Positions 1 through 7,947 of a stretch of DNA of 64,000 nucleotides are shown here, piece by piece. Below the pieces are notes generated by a model. The model did not search any database. It saw only the letters and a list, made by a program, of their open reading frames with translations, and had not been told where the DNA came from. The stretch covers positions 1,178,001 to 1,242,000 of the forward strand of contig CBDEGK010000008.1 in assembly GCA_965237855.1 (NCBI GenBank), written 5' to 3'. The translations under genes and the position numbers were made by a program. Within the stretch, counting starts at the first letter, position 1. Every line of letters starts with the position of its first letter. Source of the stretch: CBDEGK01 sp965237855 (GTDB taxonomy: Bacteria; Pseudomonadota; Gammaproteobacteria; Pseudomonadales; Halieaceae).

Positions 1-1538
1 TTTGCCAACCGATTACGATGCACTGCTGACACTGTACAAGTCTCAGGAATCGAAGCTGTCGCACCTGCATCAGTTCGTTGAGGGTTTGTTGGAGCAGATT
101 CGCCTGTCGCGTCACCAGCACTTCGGTGCGCGTAGTGAGAAGTTCAACATTGATCAGTTATCACTGTTAGCCGGTGATATTAGCCTTCCAGAGGCCGAGG
201 CTGTTAGCGGCACCTCCCAGGAGGACGCTGATGCCGATGATTCAATGATTGTGCCGGCCCATAGAAGAACCCGAGGCCGTCGTAAGCCTTTGCCGCCCGA
301 ATTACCCCGAATCAACATCGTGCATACCCTGGAAGGCGAGGCCTGCCAGTGCAAGCAGTGCCAAAGCACCCTGACGGTCATCAGCGAACGCAGCTGTGAA
401 CAACTGGATATCATTCCCGCGCAAATCCAGGTGCTGCGTCACATCAAGACGGTCTACGGTTGCCCGCAGTGCGAAGGGCAGATCAAGACCGCACCGATGC
501 CACCGCAGCTGTTGCCCAAGACGATGGCATCGCCCGGCACACTGGCGCATATCGTCACGGCCAAGTACGTGGATAGCTTGCCCCTGTACCGGCAAGAGAC
601 ACAGCTACGGCGCAGTGGCATCGATTTACCGCGCTCTACCATGGCCCAGTGGATGATTAAGGCGGGGATGGCAATCCAGCCGCTAATTAATTTGCTAGGC
701 GAACGAATGCTGGCTGGCCATTACATTGGCATGGACGAGACCACCATCCAGGTGCTCAAGGAACTGGGGCGCAAGGCGCAAAGTAAGTCGTATTTGTGGG
801 TACGCCAGGGCGGGCCGCCAAAACACCCGATGGTGCTGTATGACTATGATCCCAGCCGCAGCCAGGCCGTACCTGTGCGACTGCTAGAGGGCTTCGCGGG
901 GTATCTACAGACCGATGGCTATGAAGGCTACGCGAAAGTGTGTGCAGGCTCCGCCATCACACGGCTGGGGTGTATGGCCCATGCCCGGCGCAAGTTCGAT
1001 GAGGCGTTAAAGTCGCAGTTGAAGCCTGATCCTGCATCACTGCCAGGTGTTGCCTTGAAGAAGATCAGGGCTTTGTACCGCATCGAGCGCGAAGCCGCTG
1101 ATCTGAGTGTTGACGAACGCAGAGACAAGCGACAGAAGGAGGCCCTTCCCCTGCTGGACGACCTGCGCCAATGGCTGGATGAGCATCTGCCACTGGTGCC
1201 AAAACAATCGGCCCTGGGCAAGGCGTTGAACTACATGCATAAGCAATGGCCTGGTCTGATCGTGTATGTTGAGCATGGTGACCTGCGGATCGACAACAAC
1301 CTGATAGAGAACGCGATACGTCCCTTCGTGGTGGGGCGAAAGAATTACCTATTCTGTGACAGTGTGGCCGGAGCGAATGCCACGGCGAATCTGTACAGTT
1401 TGATTGAAACGGCCAAGGCGAATAATATTGAACCGTACCGCTACTTGCGGCACATATTTACAGAACTACCAAAGGCAACGTGCCTTGAGGAAATTGAAGC
1501 GCTGCTTCCGCATCATATGGAGTAGAAGTTGCGGTTAC
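1..1538 (+). mobile_element. IS66-family insertion sequence, 3' part (left end outside window)
   Basis: The element holds the TnpC transposase and ends just after it. Bases 1531-1538 (GCGGTTAC) read on the other strand as GTAACCGC, matching the GTAA start typical of IS66-family terminal repeats. A partly similar start, GTAAGCGG, is seen at 10773 on a second IS66 fragment. The accessory genes tnpA and tnpB would lie upstream of base 1 and cannot be seen. Confidence 0.75.
2..1525 (+). CDS. tnpC: IS66 family transposase TnpC
   Basis: DDE transposase of the IS66 family. The N-terminus has a leucine-rich coiled region followed by GARSEKF. A zinc-ribbon follows with Cys pairs CQCKQC and CPQC near residues 115-155. 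The catalytic core shows GMDETT (first Asp), QTDGYEGY (second Asp) and NNLIENAIRPFVVGRKN (Glu). About 507 residues are visible, close to full family length. The frame is open from base 2, which reads TTG, so the true start may lie just outside the window. The gene is intact and would be active with its missing partners. It sits directly upstream of the defence operon, in the same direction. Confidence 0.95.
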   Translation: MPTDYDALLTLYKSQESKLSHLHQFVEGLLEQIRLSRHQHFGARSEKFNIDQLSLLAGDISLPEAEAVSGTSQEDADADDSMIVPAHRRTRGRRKPLPPELPRINIVHTLEGEACQCKQCQSTLTVISERSCEQLDIIPAQIQVLRHIKTVYGCPQCEGQIKTAPMPPQLLPKTMASPGTLAHIVTAKYVDSLPLYRQETQLRRSGIDLPRSTMAQWMIKAGMAIQPLINLLGERMLAGHYIGMDETTIQVLKELGRKAQSKSYLWVRQGGPPKHPMVLYDYDPSRSQAVPVRLLEGFAGYLQTDGYEGYAKVCAGSAITRLGCMAHARRKFDEALKSQLKPDPASLPGVALKKIRALYRIEREAADLSVDERRDKRQKEALPLLDDLRQWLDEHLPLVPKQSALGKALNYMHKQWPGLIVYVEHGDLRIDNNLIENAIRPFVVGRKNYLFCDSVAGANATANLYSLIETAKANNIEPYRYLRHIFTELPKATCLEEIEALLPHHME

Positions 1539-1563
1539 GAAAATATAGATAAAATACTATAAT
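1535..1563 (+). promoter_or_regulatory. Possible hybrid promoter at the IS66 right end
   Basis: A perfect TATAAT lies at 1558-1563, 20 bases beyond the IS66 end. A weak -35-like TTACGA at 1535-1540 overlaps the IS terminal repeat with a 17-base spacer. The region to the next gene is very AT-rich. This would drive the defence operon. The -35 matches the consensus at only three of six positions, so the call is tentative. Confidence 0.35.
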
Positions 1564-1598
1564 AATCAATTAGTTAAAAATATTTATCGAGTTATAAA

Positions 1599-4481
1599 TT
1601 GATCACCGACTACCAGGCCAAATACTTCGCGCATGAACTCACCATTCATCATGCCGCGAACGATGTGGACAGACTTTCCCAGTCTCTCTTCGATGCCAGC
1701 GTGGATCTCAACCCACACCAGATCAATGCCGCCCTCTTTGCTCTCAACAACCCTCTCAATAAAGGGGTCGTGCTTGCCGACGAGGTGGGCCTGGGCAAGA
1801 CCATCGAGGCGGGTCTGGTACTCTCTCAGTACTGGGCAGAGCGTAAGCGTAAATTATTGATTATTTGCCCCGCATCACTTCGTCGGCAGTGGGCGCAGGA
1901 ACTACAGGATAAATTCAATCTGCCATCACAGATCCTTGATGCCAAAACCTGGGGAAAATTGCAAAAGCAGGGTGTCCACAATCCGCTCGCAGACCGGCGT
2001 GCCGTCATCATGTCGTACCACTATGCAGCGCGACTTGAAGAACCGTTGTTGACGGTACCCTGGGATCTTGTGGTTATCGATGAAGCTCATAAATTGCGCA
2101 ATGCACACCGCGCCAGCAACAAAATGGGCCAGGCATTAAAACGCGCACTACCGGGCCGCAAAAAACTGTTGCTTACTGCGGCCCCGTTGCAAAACTCCCT
2201 GATGGAACTATACGGTTTATCCACCGTGATTGATGAGCATATCTTTGGTGACGACCGATCTTTCCGCCAGCAGTATATTCAAAACCAAAACGCCATGCCG
2301 GCGCTTAAAGCCCGGCTTGGCAGCTTTGTTTCTCGCACCTTGCGCAAGGATGTCCTCGAATACATCCGTTATACACAGCGCAAAACCATCACCGTACCGT
2401 TTACGCCCACTATCAAGGAGCAGCAACTCTACAATGGCATCACCGCGTTGCTGGAGGCGGAGCAGAGTTACGCCTTACCCAAAAACCAGCGCCATTTAGT
2501 CGGCCTTATTTTACGCAAGTTATTGGCCTCAAGTTCCAGTGCGGTGCTGAACACCTTACAGACAATCAAACGCCGTTTAGAGGCACTGCAAACCGGCCAG
2601 CAGGACGAAGACGATCTTATTGCCCAGCTGGTCGAAGACGACGACCTGGAACAAGAGTACATTGAAGAAGTCACCGAGTTTGATAATGCTGAGAGTCATC
2701 GCGCTGTAAACCAGCAGCAGCTCAGCTTGGAAATCAAAGAACTTGCAGGCTATATAGAGCTGGCGAAAGCCATTACCACCGACAGCAAGGCCACGGCATT
2801 GCTCATCGCGCTGACCCAGGGCTTTGAACAGATGGCTGCTATGGGAGCACCGACAAAAGTCATTGTCTTTACCGAGTCACGCCGTACTCAGGAATACCTG
2901 GCGCAATTCCTCGCGGGAAATGATTATGCGGGCAAGATCGTGACCTTTAGCGGTTCCAACAACAATCCTGCGGCTACCGAAATCTACCAGCAGTGGCTTG
3001 CGGAAAACCAGGGCACTGACAACATTAGCGGTTCACCACAGATCGATCGGCGTACCGCGCTTATCGACCACTTTCGCGAGCATGCCGACATCATGATTGC
3101 TACCGAAGCGGCGGCCGAAGGGGTGAATCTGCAATTCTGTTCGTTGGTCATTAACTATGACCTGCCATGGAACCCGCAACGGGTAGAACAACGTATTGGG
3201 CGCTGTCATCGCTATGGGCAAAAATTTGATGTGGTGGTGATCAACTTTCTGAATAAGGACAATCTGGCCGATCAACGGGTACTTGAACTCTTAACGGAAA
3301 AGTTTCATCTCTTTGATGGTGTATTCGGTGCCTCTGATGATGTATTGGGTAGCATCGAGTCAGGCCTGGACTTTGAAAAGCGCATTCAGGCTATCTATGA
3401 CACCTGCCGCACCACCGATCAAATTGAAAGCGCTTTTTCCCAGTTGCAAAAAGAACTGGAAGGCGACATCAGCGAAAAAATGCAGCAGATCCGGCAGCTG
3501 CTATTGGAGAATTTTGACGAGGATATTCACGACCTGCTAAAAATGCAGCTGAATGCCGCTGAGCAGCGGCTGGATAAAATTGGCCGCTGGTTTTGGGCGG
3601 TAACTGAGCACCAGCTACATACCCGGGCAGTGTTCGACGAAAACAGTCACCGTTTTGAGTTGACCAAAGCCGTGGGTGAATCGCCTGCAGGCAGCTACCA
3701 GCTTATGCAGCGCGGTAACAAACTACATCAAGTTACCGGGGCGGGTCTGCCGCCTGCACATACTTACCGCTTATCCCACACATTGGGTGAATGGGTTGTT
3801 GATCAGGCCAAGAACAAGGTGTTGACGAGTGCGAGGGTGGCATTCAATTACAGTGCACATACAGCCAAAATATCGGTCATCGAAGCGCTGATAGGGCAGT
3901 CCGGTAGCCTAGTATTACAAAAATTCAGTATTGAATCCCTGGAGCGCAGCGAAGATTACCTGTTATTCGCAGCTATCAACAGCGAGGGTCAATGGCTACG
4001 CGCCGAAACTGCGCAAAAGCTGATGCAACTCCCGGCGGAGGTGGTACAAGTACTGGCGGGGGATTCAATGGATCAAGCCGTCATCACTACCTTGAATCAG
4101 CGACTGGAACAAGTTCGCAACACCGTTGAAAAAACTGTCAATGACCGTAATTTGAGTTTCTTCGAACAGGAGGTGAACAAGTTGGACGACTGGGCCGATG
4201 ATCTTAAAAATGGACTGGAACAAACTATCAAGGATATGGATAAAGAGATCAAACAGGTCCGCCGAGAGTCAAAAATCGCCCCCACCCTGGAAGAAAAATT
4301 AGCCCTGCAAAAACAACAGAGAAAGCTGGAGAGCCTTCGCAACAAAAGCCGCAGGACGTTGTTTGACAAACAGGATGAAGTGGATGAGCGTCGGGAAGAA
4401 CTTATCGATAGCCTGGAGCTTAAGCTGAATAAAAAGACAGAAATAGAATCCTTGTTTACCATCCAATGGAGTGTGATGTAG
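1599..4481 (+). CDS. SNF2/RapA-like superfamily II DNA helicase (defence operon gene 1)
   Basis: A 960-residue SNF2-type ATPase expected to translocate on double-stranded DNA. Walker A is ADEVGLGKT at residues 60-68, and the DEAH box is VVIDEAHKLRN near residue 160. The C-terminal helicase lobe carries ATEAAAEGVNLQ and the arginine-finger motif QRIGRCHRYGQ near residues 500-545, as in RapA. The last 150 residues are charged and predicted coiled coil. The only start in frame is TTG at 1599, since a stop lies 24 bases upstream. Translation may therefore be weak, or the 5' end was changed by the IS66 insertion. The gene overlaps the AIPR gene by 16 bases, so the two are co-translated. DISARM also uses an SNF2 protein (DrmD), but no other DISARM gene is present. 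Confidence 0.9.
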   Translation: MITDYQAKYFAHELTIHHAANDVDRLSQSLFDASVDLNPHQINAALFALNNPLNKGVVLADEVGLGKTIEAGLVLSQYWAERKRKLLIICPASLRRQWAQELQDKFNLPSQILDAKTWGKLQKQGVHNPLADRRAVIMSYHYAARLEEPLLTVPWDLVVIDEAHKLRNAHRASNKMGQALKRALPGRKKLLLTAAPLQNSLMELYGLSTVIDEHIFGDDRSFRQQYIQNQNAMPALKARLGSFVSRTLRKDVLEYIRYTQRKTITVPFTPTIKEQQLYNGITALLEAEQSYALPKNQRHLVGLILRKLLASSSSAVLNTLQTIKRRLEALQTGQQDEDDLIAQLVEDDDLEQEYIEEVTEFDNAESHRAVNQQQLSLEIKELAGYIELAKAITTDSKATALLIALTQGFEQMAAMGAPTKVIVFTESRRTQEYLAQFLAGNDYAGKIVTFSGSNNNPAATEIYQQWLAENQGTDNISGSPQIDRRTALIDHFREHADIMIATEAAAEGVNLQFCSLVINYDLPWNPQRVEQRIGRCHRYGQKFDVVVINFLNKDNLADQRVLELLTEKFHLFDGVFGASDDVLGSIESGLDFEKRIQAIYDTCRTTDQIESAFSQLQKELEGDISEKMQQIRQLLLENFDEDIHDLLKMQLNAAEQRLDKIGRWFWAVTEHQLHTRAVFDENSHRFELTKAVGESPAGSYQLMQRGNKLHQVTGAGLPPAHTYRLSHTLGEWVVDQAKNKVLTSARVAFNYSAHTAKISVIEALIGQSGSLVLQKFSIESLERSEDYLLFAAINSEGQWLRAETAQKLMQLPAEVVQVLAGDSMDQAVITTLNQRLEQVRNTVEKTVNDRNLSFFEQEVNKLDDWADDLKNGLEQTIKDMDKEIKQVRRESKIAPTLEEKLALQKQQRKLESLRNKSRRTLFDKQDEVDERREELIDSLELKLNKKTEIESLFTIQWSVM

Positions 4482-6277
4482 TGCCAGCAATACAAGAACC
4501 GATGCTCAGTGCGTTAAAGGGTATTCTCAAAGAACGGTATGTACCACATTTGCCGCCCTTGCTTGGCGATGCTAACCCGTCGGACAAACCAGGAAAACAA
4601 ATATCACGCGCTTTCAGTGCATTTGTGCTGGATACTCTTTTTGATTTGAATCCTAAAGCTGCGGCACTGGCGGTAGTAGATGACTATAACGACAACGGTG
4701 TTGATGCCATTTACTATCACGAATCCGAAAAAACATTGTATTTCGTTCAGTCAAAATTGAAAGCGAGCGAGCAGTTCAAATTTAATGAGGCTCAGGCATT
4801 TCTCAGTGGTGTAAAACAGCTTATCAACAAGCAATTTGAGACATTTAATCAAAATGTAGAAAACCTTGAACAAAGCATTGAAGATGCACTTGATAAATGC
4901 GATGTCATCAAACTAATTATTGCTTATACCGGTGATGGTATTTCTATTCAGGCACAAAATGAAATTCGACAAATAATCCAGGCCGAGCAGGATGACGGCG
5001 ACGACCAACTGCAGCAAGAATTGGTGGAGTTTAACGCAAACAGCGTCGAGCAGGCACTACGGGAGGAACAAGCGGTAAAGCTTGTCAATGAAAAAATTCG
5101 TATCCACAATTACAGCTCCGTCAATGATCCCAGGAAAACGATTTTCGGTATTGTGAAAATTGAAGAACTAATTCAACTTCATCAAGATTATGGAAAGAGT
5201 CTTTATGAAAAAAACATTCGCTATTTTATTGGAACCGGGCGACGGGGCGTTAATGCGGCAATCAAGAAGACTCTTCTCAATGAACCTGAAAATTTCTTCT
5301 ATCTAAATAATGGCGTTACCATTATTGGTAGTTCCATTAAGCAGCGATCGAAATTGAAGGGGGAAAAAACCACTCGGGATTTCGAGGTGCTAGGTATGTC
5401 GGTGGTGAATGGTGCACAAACTATCGCTACCGCTGCGCAATTCAGGCAGCAATATCCTGATGCAGATATCTCCGCTGCACAAGTCATGCTGACATTGATT
5501 AATGCGGGCACTACCAGTCAGTTCCATAAACAGGTTACCAAGGCGAGAAATCTTCAAAACCCGGTGGACTTATCGAATTTCGCAGCGCTGGATGACAATC
5601 AGGAGCGCTTGCGGCAGGAAATAACGCTTTTTGGTGTCGATTACCATTACAGGCCTCAATGGCAAGTAAAAACAGGCATACCTGTTATTGATATTGAAAC
5701 TCTGGCAAAAGCACTTGCCTGTTTTAATAACGATATTCGTTATCCGGCCCGATTGAAGACAGAACTGAGCCAGTTTACCAATACCGAATCGGAAGCCTAT
5801 AAAAACCTGTTTACTGCTGATCTTTCCGGTAGCAAGGCGATCAATGTAGTTAGAGTGTACAGCGTGATACAGGATTTACTAAAGGTGGCTGATAAATCTT
5901 CACCTAGCCCGGAAAGATTGACGTATCGTCATTGTGGTTATGCACTCGCAAATGTATTAATGAAGCGACTAACCAATAAAATAAACGGTGCAGAAATTGT
6001 CTCCGCGGAGCAGATAGAAGGTTTGGTTAGTGCGCCTTTTGATGAGTTGCGTCAACAGTTCGTCGACTTGTATCAAAGCGACGGCTATGGCAGCGCCCCC
6101 CATGCCTTCTTTAAACGAATAACCGATACGGCAAGACTGATCCACAAGGTAATGATTGCCACACAAAATAGGGGAGGCGATCAAACAGTGATTAACTTAC
6201 AAGGGCGCCTGGGACAAGAAGACCCCTACAATCAGGCGTTAACAAATTACCTTGCTGGAAAATCCGAACAACTTTAG
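4466..6277 (+). CDS. AIPR-family (abortive infection phage resistance) protein
   Basis: A 603-residue protein with the AIPR domain (PF10592 type). Hallmarks are NIRYFIGTGRRGVNAAI, FFYLNNGVTIIG and VVNGAQTIATA around residues 250-320. The N-terminal 100 residues carry GVDAIYY (Asp80) followed by YFVQSK (Gln95, Lys97), which has the D...QxK spacing of Mrr-like PD-(D/E)xK nucleases. That reading is mine. ATG at 4466 lies inside the end of the helicase gene. AIPR proteins occur in lactococcal abortive infection loci and in restriction-like operons. Here the protein lies between a helicase and a methyltransferase, so a role as nuclease or target sensor in the same system is likely. Confidence 0.88.
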   Translation: MECDVVPAIQEPMLSALKGILKERYVPHLPPLLGDANPSDKPGKQISRAFSAFVLDTLFDLNPKAAALAVVDDYNDNGVDAIYYHESEKTLYFVQSKLKASEQFKFNEAQAFLSGVKQLINKQFETFNQNVENLEQSIEDALDKCDVIKLIIAYTGDGISIQAQNEIRQIIQAEQDDGDDQLQQELVEFNANSVEQALREEQAVKLVNEKIRIHNYSSVNDPRKTIFGIVKIEELIQLHQDYGKSLYEKNIRYFIGTGRRGVNAAIKKTLLNEPENFFYLNNGVTIIGSSIKQRSKLKGEKTTRDFEVLGMSVVNGAQTIATAAQFRQQYPDADISAAQVMLTLINAGTTSQFHKQVTKARNLQNPVDLSNFAALDDNQERLRQEITLFGVDYHYRPQWQVKTGIPVIDIETLAKALACFNNDIRYPARLKTELSQFTNTESEAYKNLFTADLSGSKAINVVRVYSVIQDLLKVADKSSPSPERLTYRHCGYALANVLMKRLTNKINGAEIVSAEQIEGLVSAPFDELRQQFVDLYQSDGYGSAPHAFFKRITDTARLIHKVMIATQNRGGDQTVINLQGRLGQEDPYNQALTNYLAGKSEQL

Positions 6278-6320
6278 ATCGATCAAGTTTAGAAAGGCTG
6301 CAAGAATTAGAGAGTATGAA

Positions 6321-7931
6321 ATGAGAAAAACAAAACTAGAGCTAACCTGGATAGGAAAGGACAACCGGCCAAAGCTGGAACCGCGCATTTTGCTGGAAGA
6401 TCCTAGTAAGTCTTACCATGCCAGCCATAAAGTTACTGAAAATGATATCTTTGATAATAAACTTATTTTTGGAGATAACTTGTTGGCATTAAAGGCGTTG
6501 GAGCAAAAATATACAGGTAAGGTTAAGTGTGTGTTTATTGATCCGCCCTACAATACAGGTAGCGCCTTTGAACATTATGATGATGGTATTGAACACTCTA
6601 TTTGGCTTTCACTTATGCGGGATAGATTGGAAATCATTCGAAATCTACTTTCACATGATGGTTCGCTTTGGATAACTATCGATGATAATGAAGCACATTA
6701 CTTGAAGGTTTTATGTGATGAAATATTTGGTCGTAATGCATTTATTTCTTCCATTGTCTGGGAAAATTTTTATGGCAGGAGTAATGCGGCTGCGATATCT
6801 CCCGGCCACAATTATGTCTTGCTTTATTCACCTATGGGCGTTGACTGGAAGAAGGTTAGAAATCTTCTTCCGCGCGATGAAAAAAGTTTAAGCAAATATA
6901 AGAATCTTGATGGTGACCCTAAAGGCGTTTGGAGACTGGGGCCTATTTTTGCAGGTGGAGAGCGTCATGAAGGCTTAATGTATGAGGTAGAAATTCCATC
7001 TGGAAGAAAAGTTCGCCCTCCCAAAGGTAGCCATTGGCGAATGCTAGAGAAAGATTTTTGGGGTATGGTTGAGGAGGGTAGAATTCTATTTGGTGATGAT
7101 GGTGATAATAATCCAGCAGTAAAGCTATACCTGAACGAAGTGCAGGGTGGAATGGTGCCAAGAACTTGGTGGCCCCATACGGAAGTTGGTCATTCTCAAG
7201 AAGCAAAAAGAGAAATTCAATCTTTATTTCCTGGTGACTTGCCCTTCGACACACCCAAGCCAGAAAGACTAATTGAAAGAGTTATACAGATTGCATCAAG
7301 CCCCGGTGAGATTGTTTTAGATTCTTTTGCTGGCTCAGGTACTACTGGTGCTGTGGCTCACAAGATGGGCCGAAAATGGATTATGATTGAACTAGGTGAG
7401 CACTGCGACACTGTCATTGCTCCCAGATTGAAAAAAATAATTTCAGGAAAAGACCAAGGTGGAATTACTAAATCGGTGAATTGGGAAGGCGGTGGCGGAT
7501 TCCAATATTACAGCTTGGCGCCCTCATTATTGGAGAAGGACCAGTGGGATAATTGGGTCATCAACAAAGAATACAATTCAGTCATGCTTGCCGAGGCCAT
7601 CTGCAAACTCGAAAGTTTTACTTATTCACCTTCTGATACGGAATGGTGGAATCACGGCTACTCCACTGAAACGGATTTCATCACCGTCACCACCCAAAAC
7701 CTGTCGGTAGAAAAGCTGGAACAAATCTCTGAAGAAGTCGGTAGCGACCGCACCCTGTTGGTCTGTTGCGCCGCCTTTCGCTGCAAGCCAGACCGCTTCG
7801 CCAACTTAACCATAAAAAAAATACCCAAAATGGTACTCAGCCGCTGCGAATGGGCACACGACGATTACAGTCTGAATGTGCAAAACTTGCCGATGGCCGA
7901 ACGTGACCCTGAACAAGAAGACCTGTTTTAG
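6321..7931 (+). CDS. mod: Type III-like DNA methyltransferase (Mod), beta-class N6-adenine
   Basis: A 536-residue site-specific DNA methyltransferase. Motif IV DPPYNTG is at residues 74-80, and motif I DSFAGSGTTG follows near residue 330. This order marks beta-class adenine methyltransferases such as type III Mod subunits. The variable region between them should recognise the target sequence. The frame is open back to 6252, but I chose ATG 6321 because it precedes a family-like N-terminus and has a purine-rich GAGAG upstream. It begins 43 bases after the AIPR stop and ends 16 bases before res, so it belongs to the operon. The length is a little short for Mod. It should protect host DNA and set specificity for Res. 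Confidence 0.92.
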   Translation: MRKTKLELTWIGKDNRPKLEPRILLEDPSKSYHASHKVTENDIFDNKLIFGDNLLALKALEQKYTGKVKCVFIDPPYNTGSAFEHYDDGIEHSIWLSLMRDRLEIIRNLLSHDGSLWITIDDNEAHYLKVLCDEIFGRNAFISSIVWENFYGRSNAAAISPGHNYVLLYSPMGVDWKKVRNLLPRDEKSLSKYKNLDGDPKGVWRLGPIFAGGERHEGLMYEVEIPSGRKVRPPKGSHWRMLEKDFWGMVEEGRILFGDDGDNNPAVKLYLNEVQGGMVPRTWWPHTEVGHSQEAKREIQSLFPGDLPFDTPKPERLIERVIQIASSPGEIVLDSFAGSGTTGAVAHKMGRKWIMIELGEHCDTVIAPRLKKIISGKDQGGITKSVNWEGGGGFQYYSLAPSLLEKDQWDNWVINKEYNSVMLAEAICKLESFTYSPSDTEWWNHGYSTETDFITVTTQNLSVEKLEQISEEVGSDRTLLVCCAAFRCKPDRFANLTIKKIPKMVLSRCEWAHDDYSLNVQNLPMAERDPEQEDLF

Positions 7932-7947
7932 TATTGAAGGAATAAAA

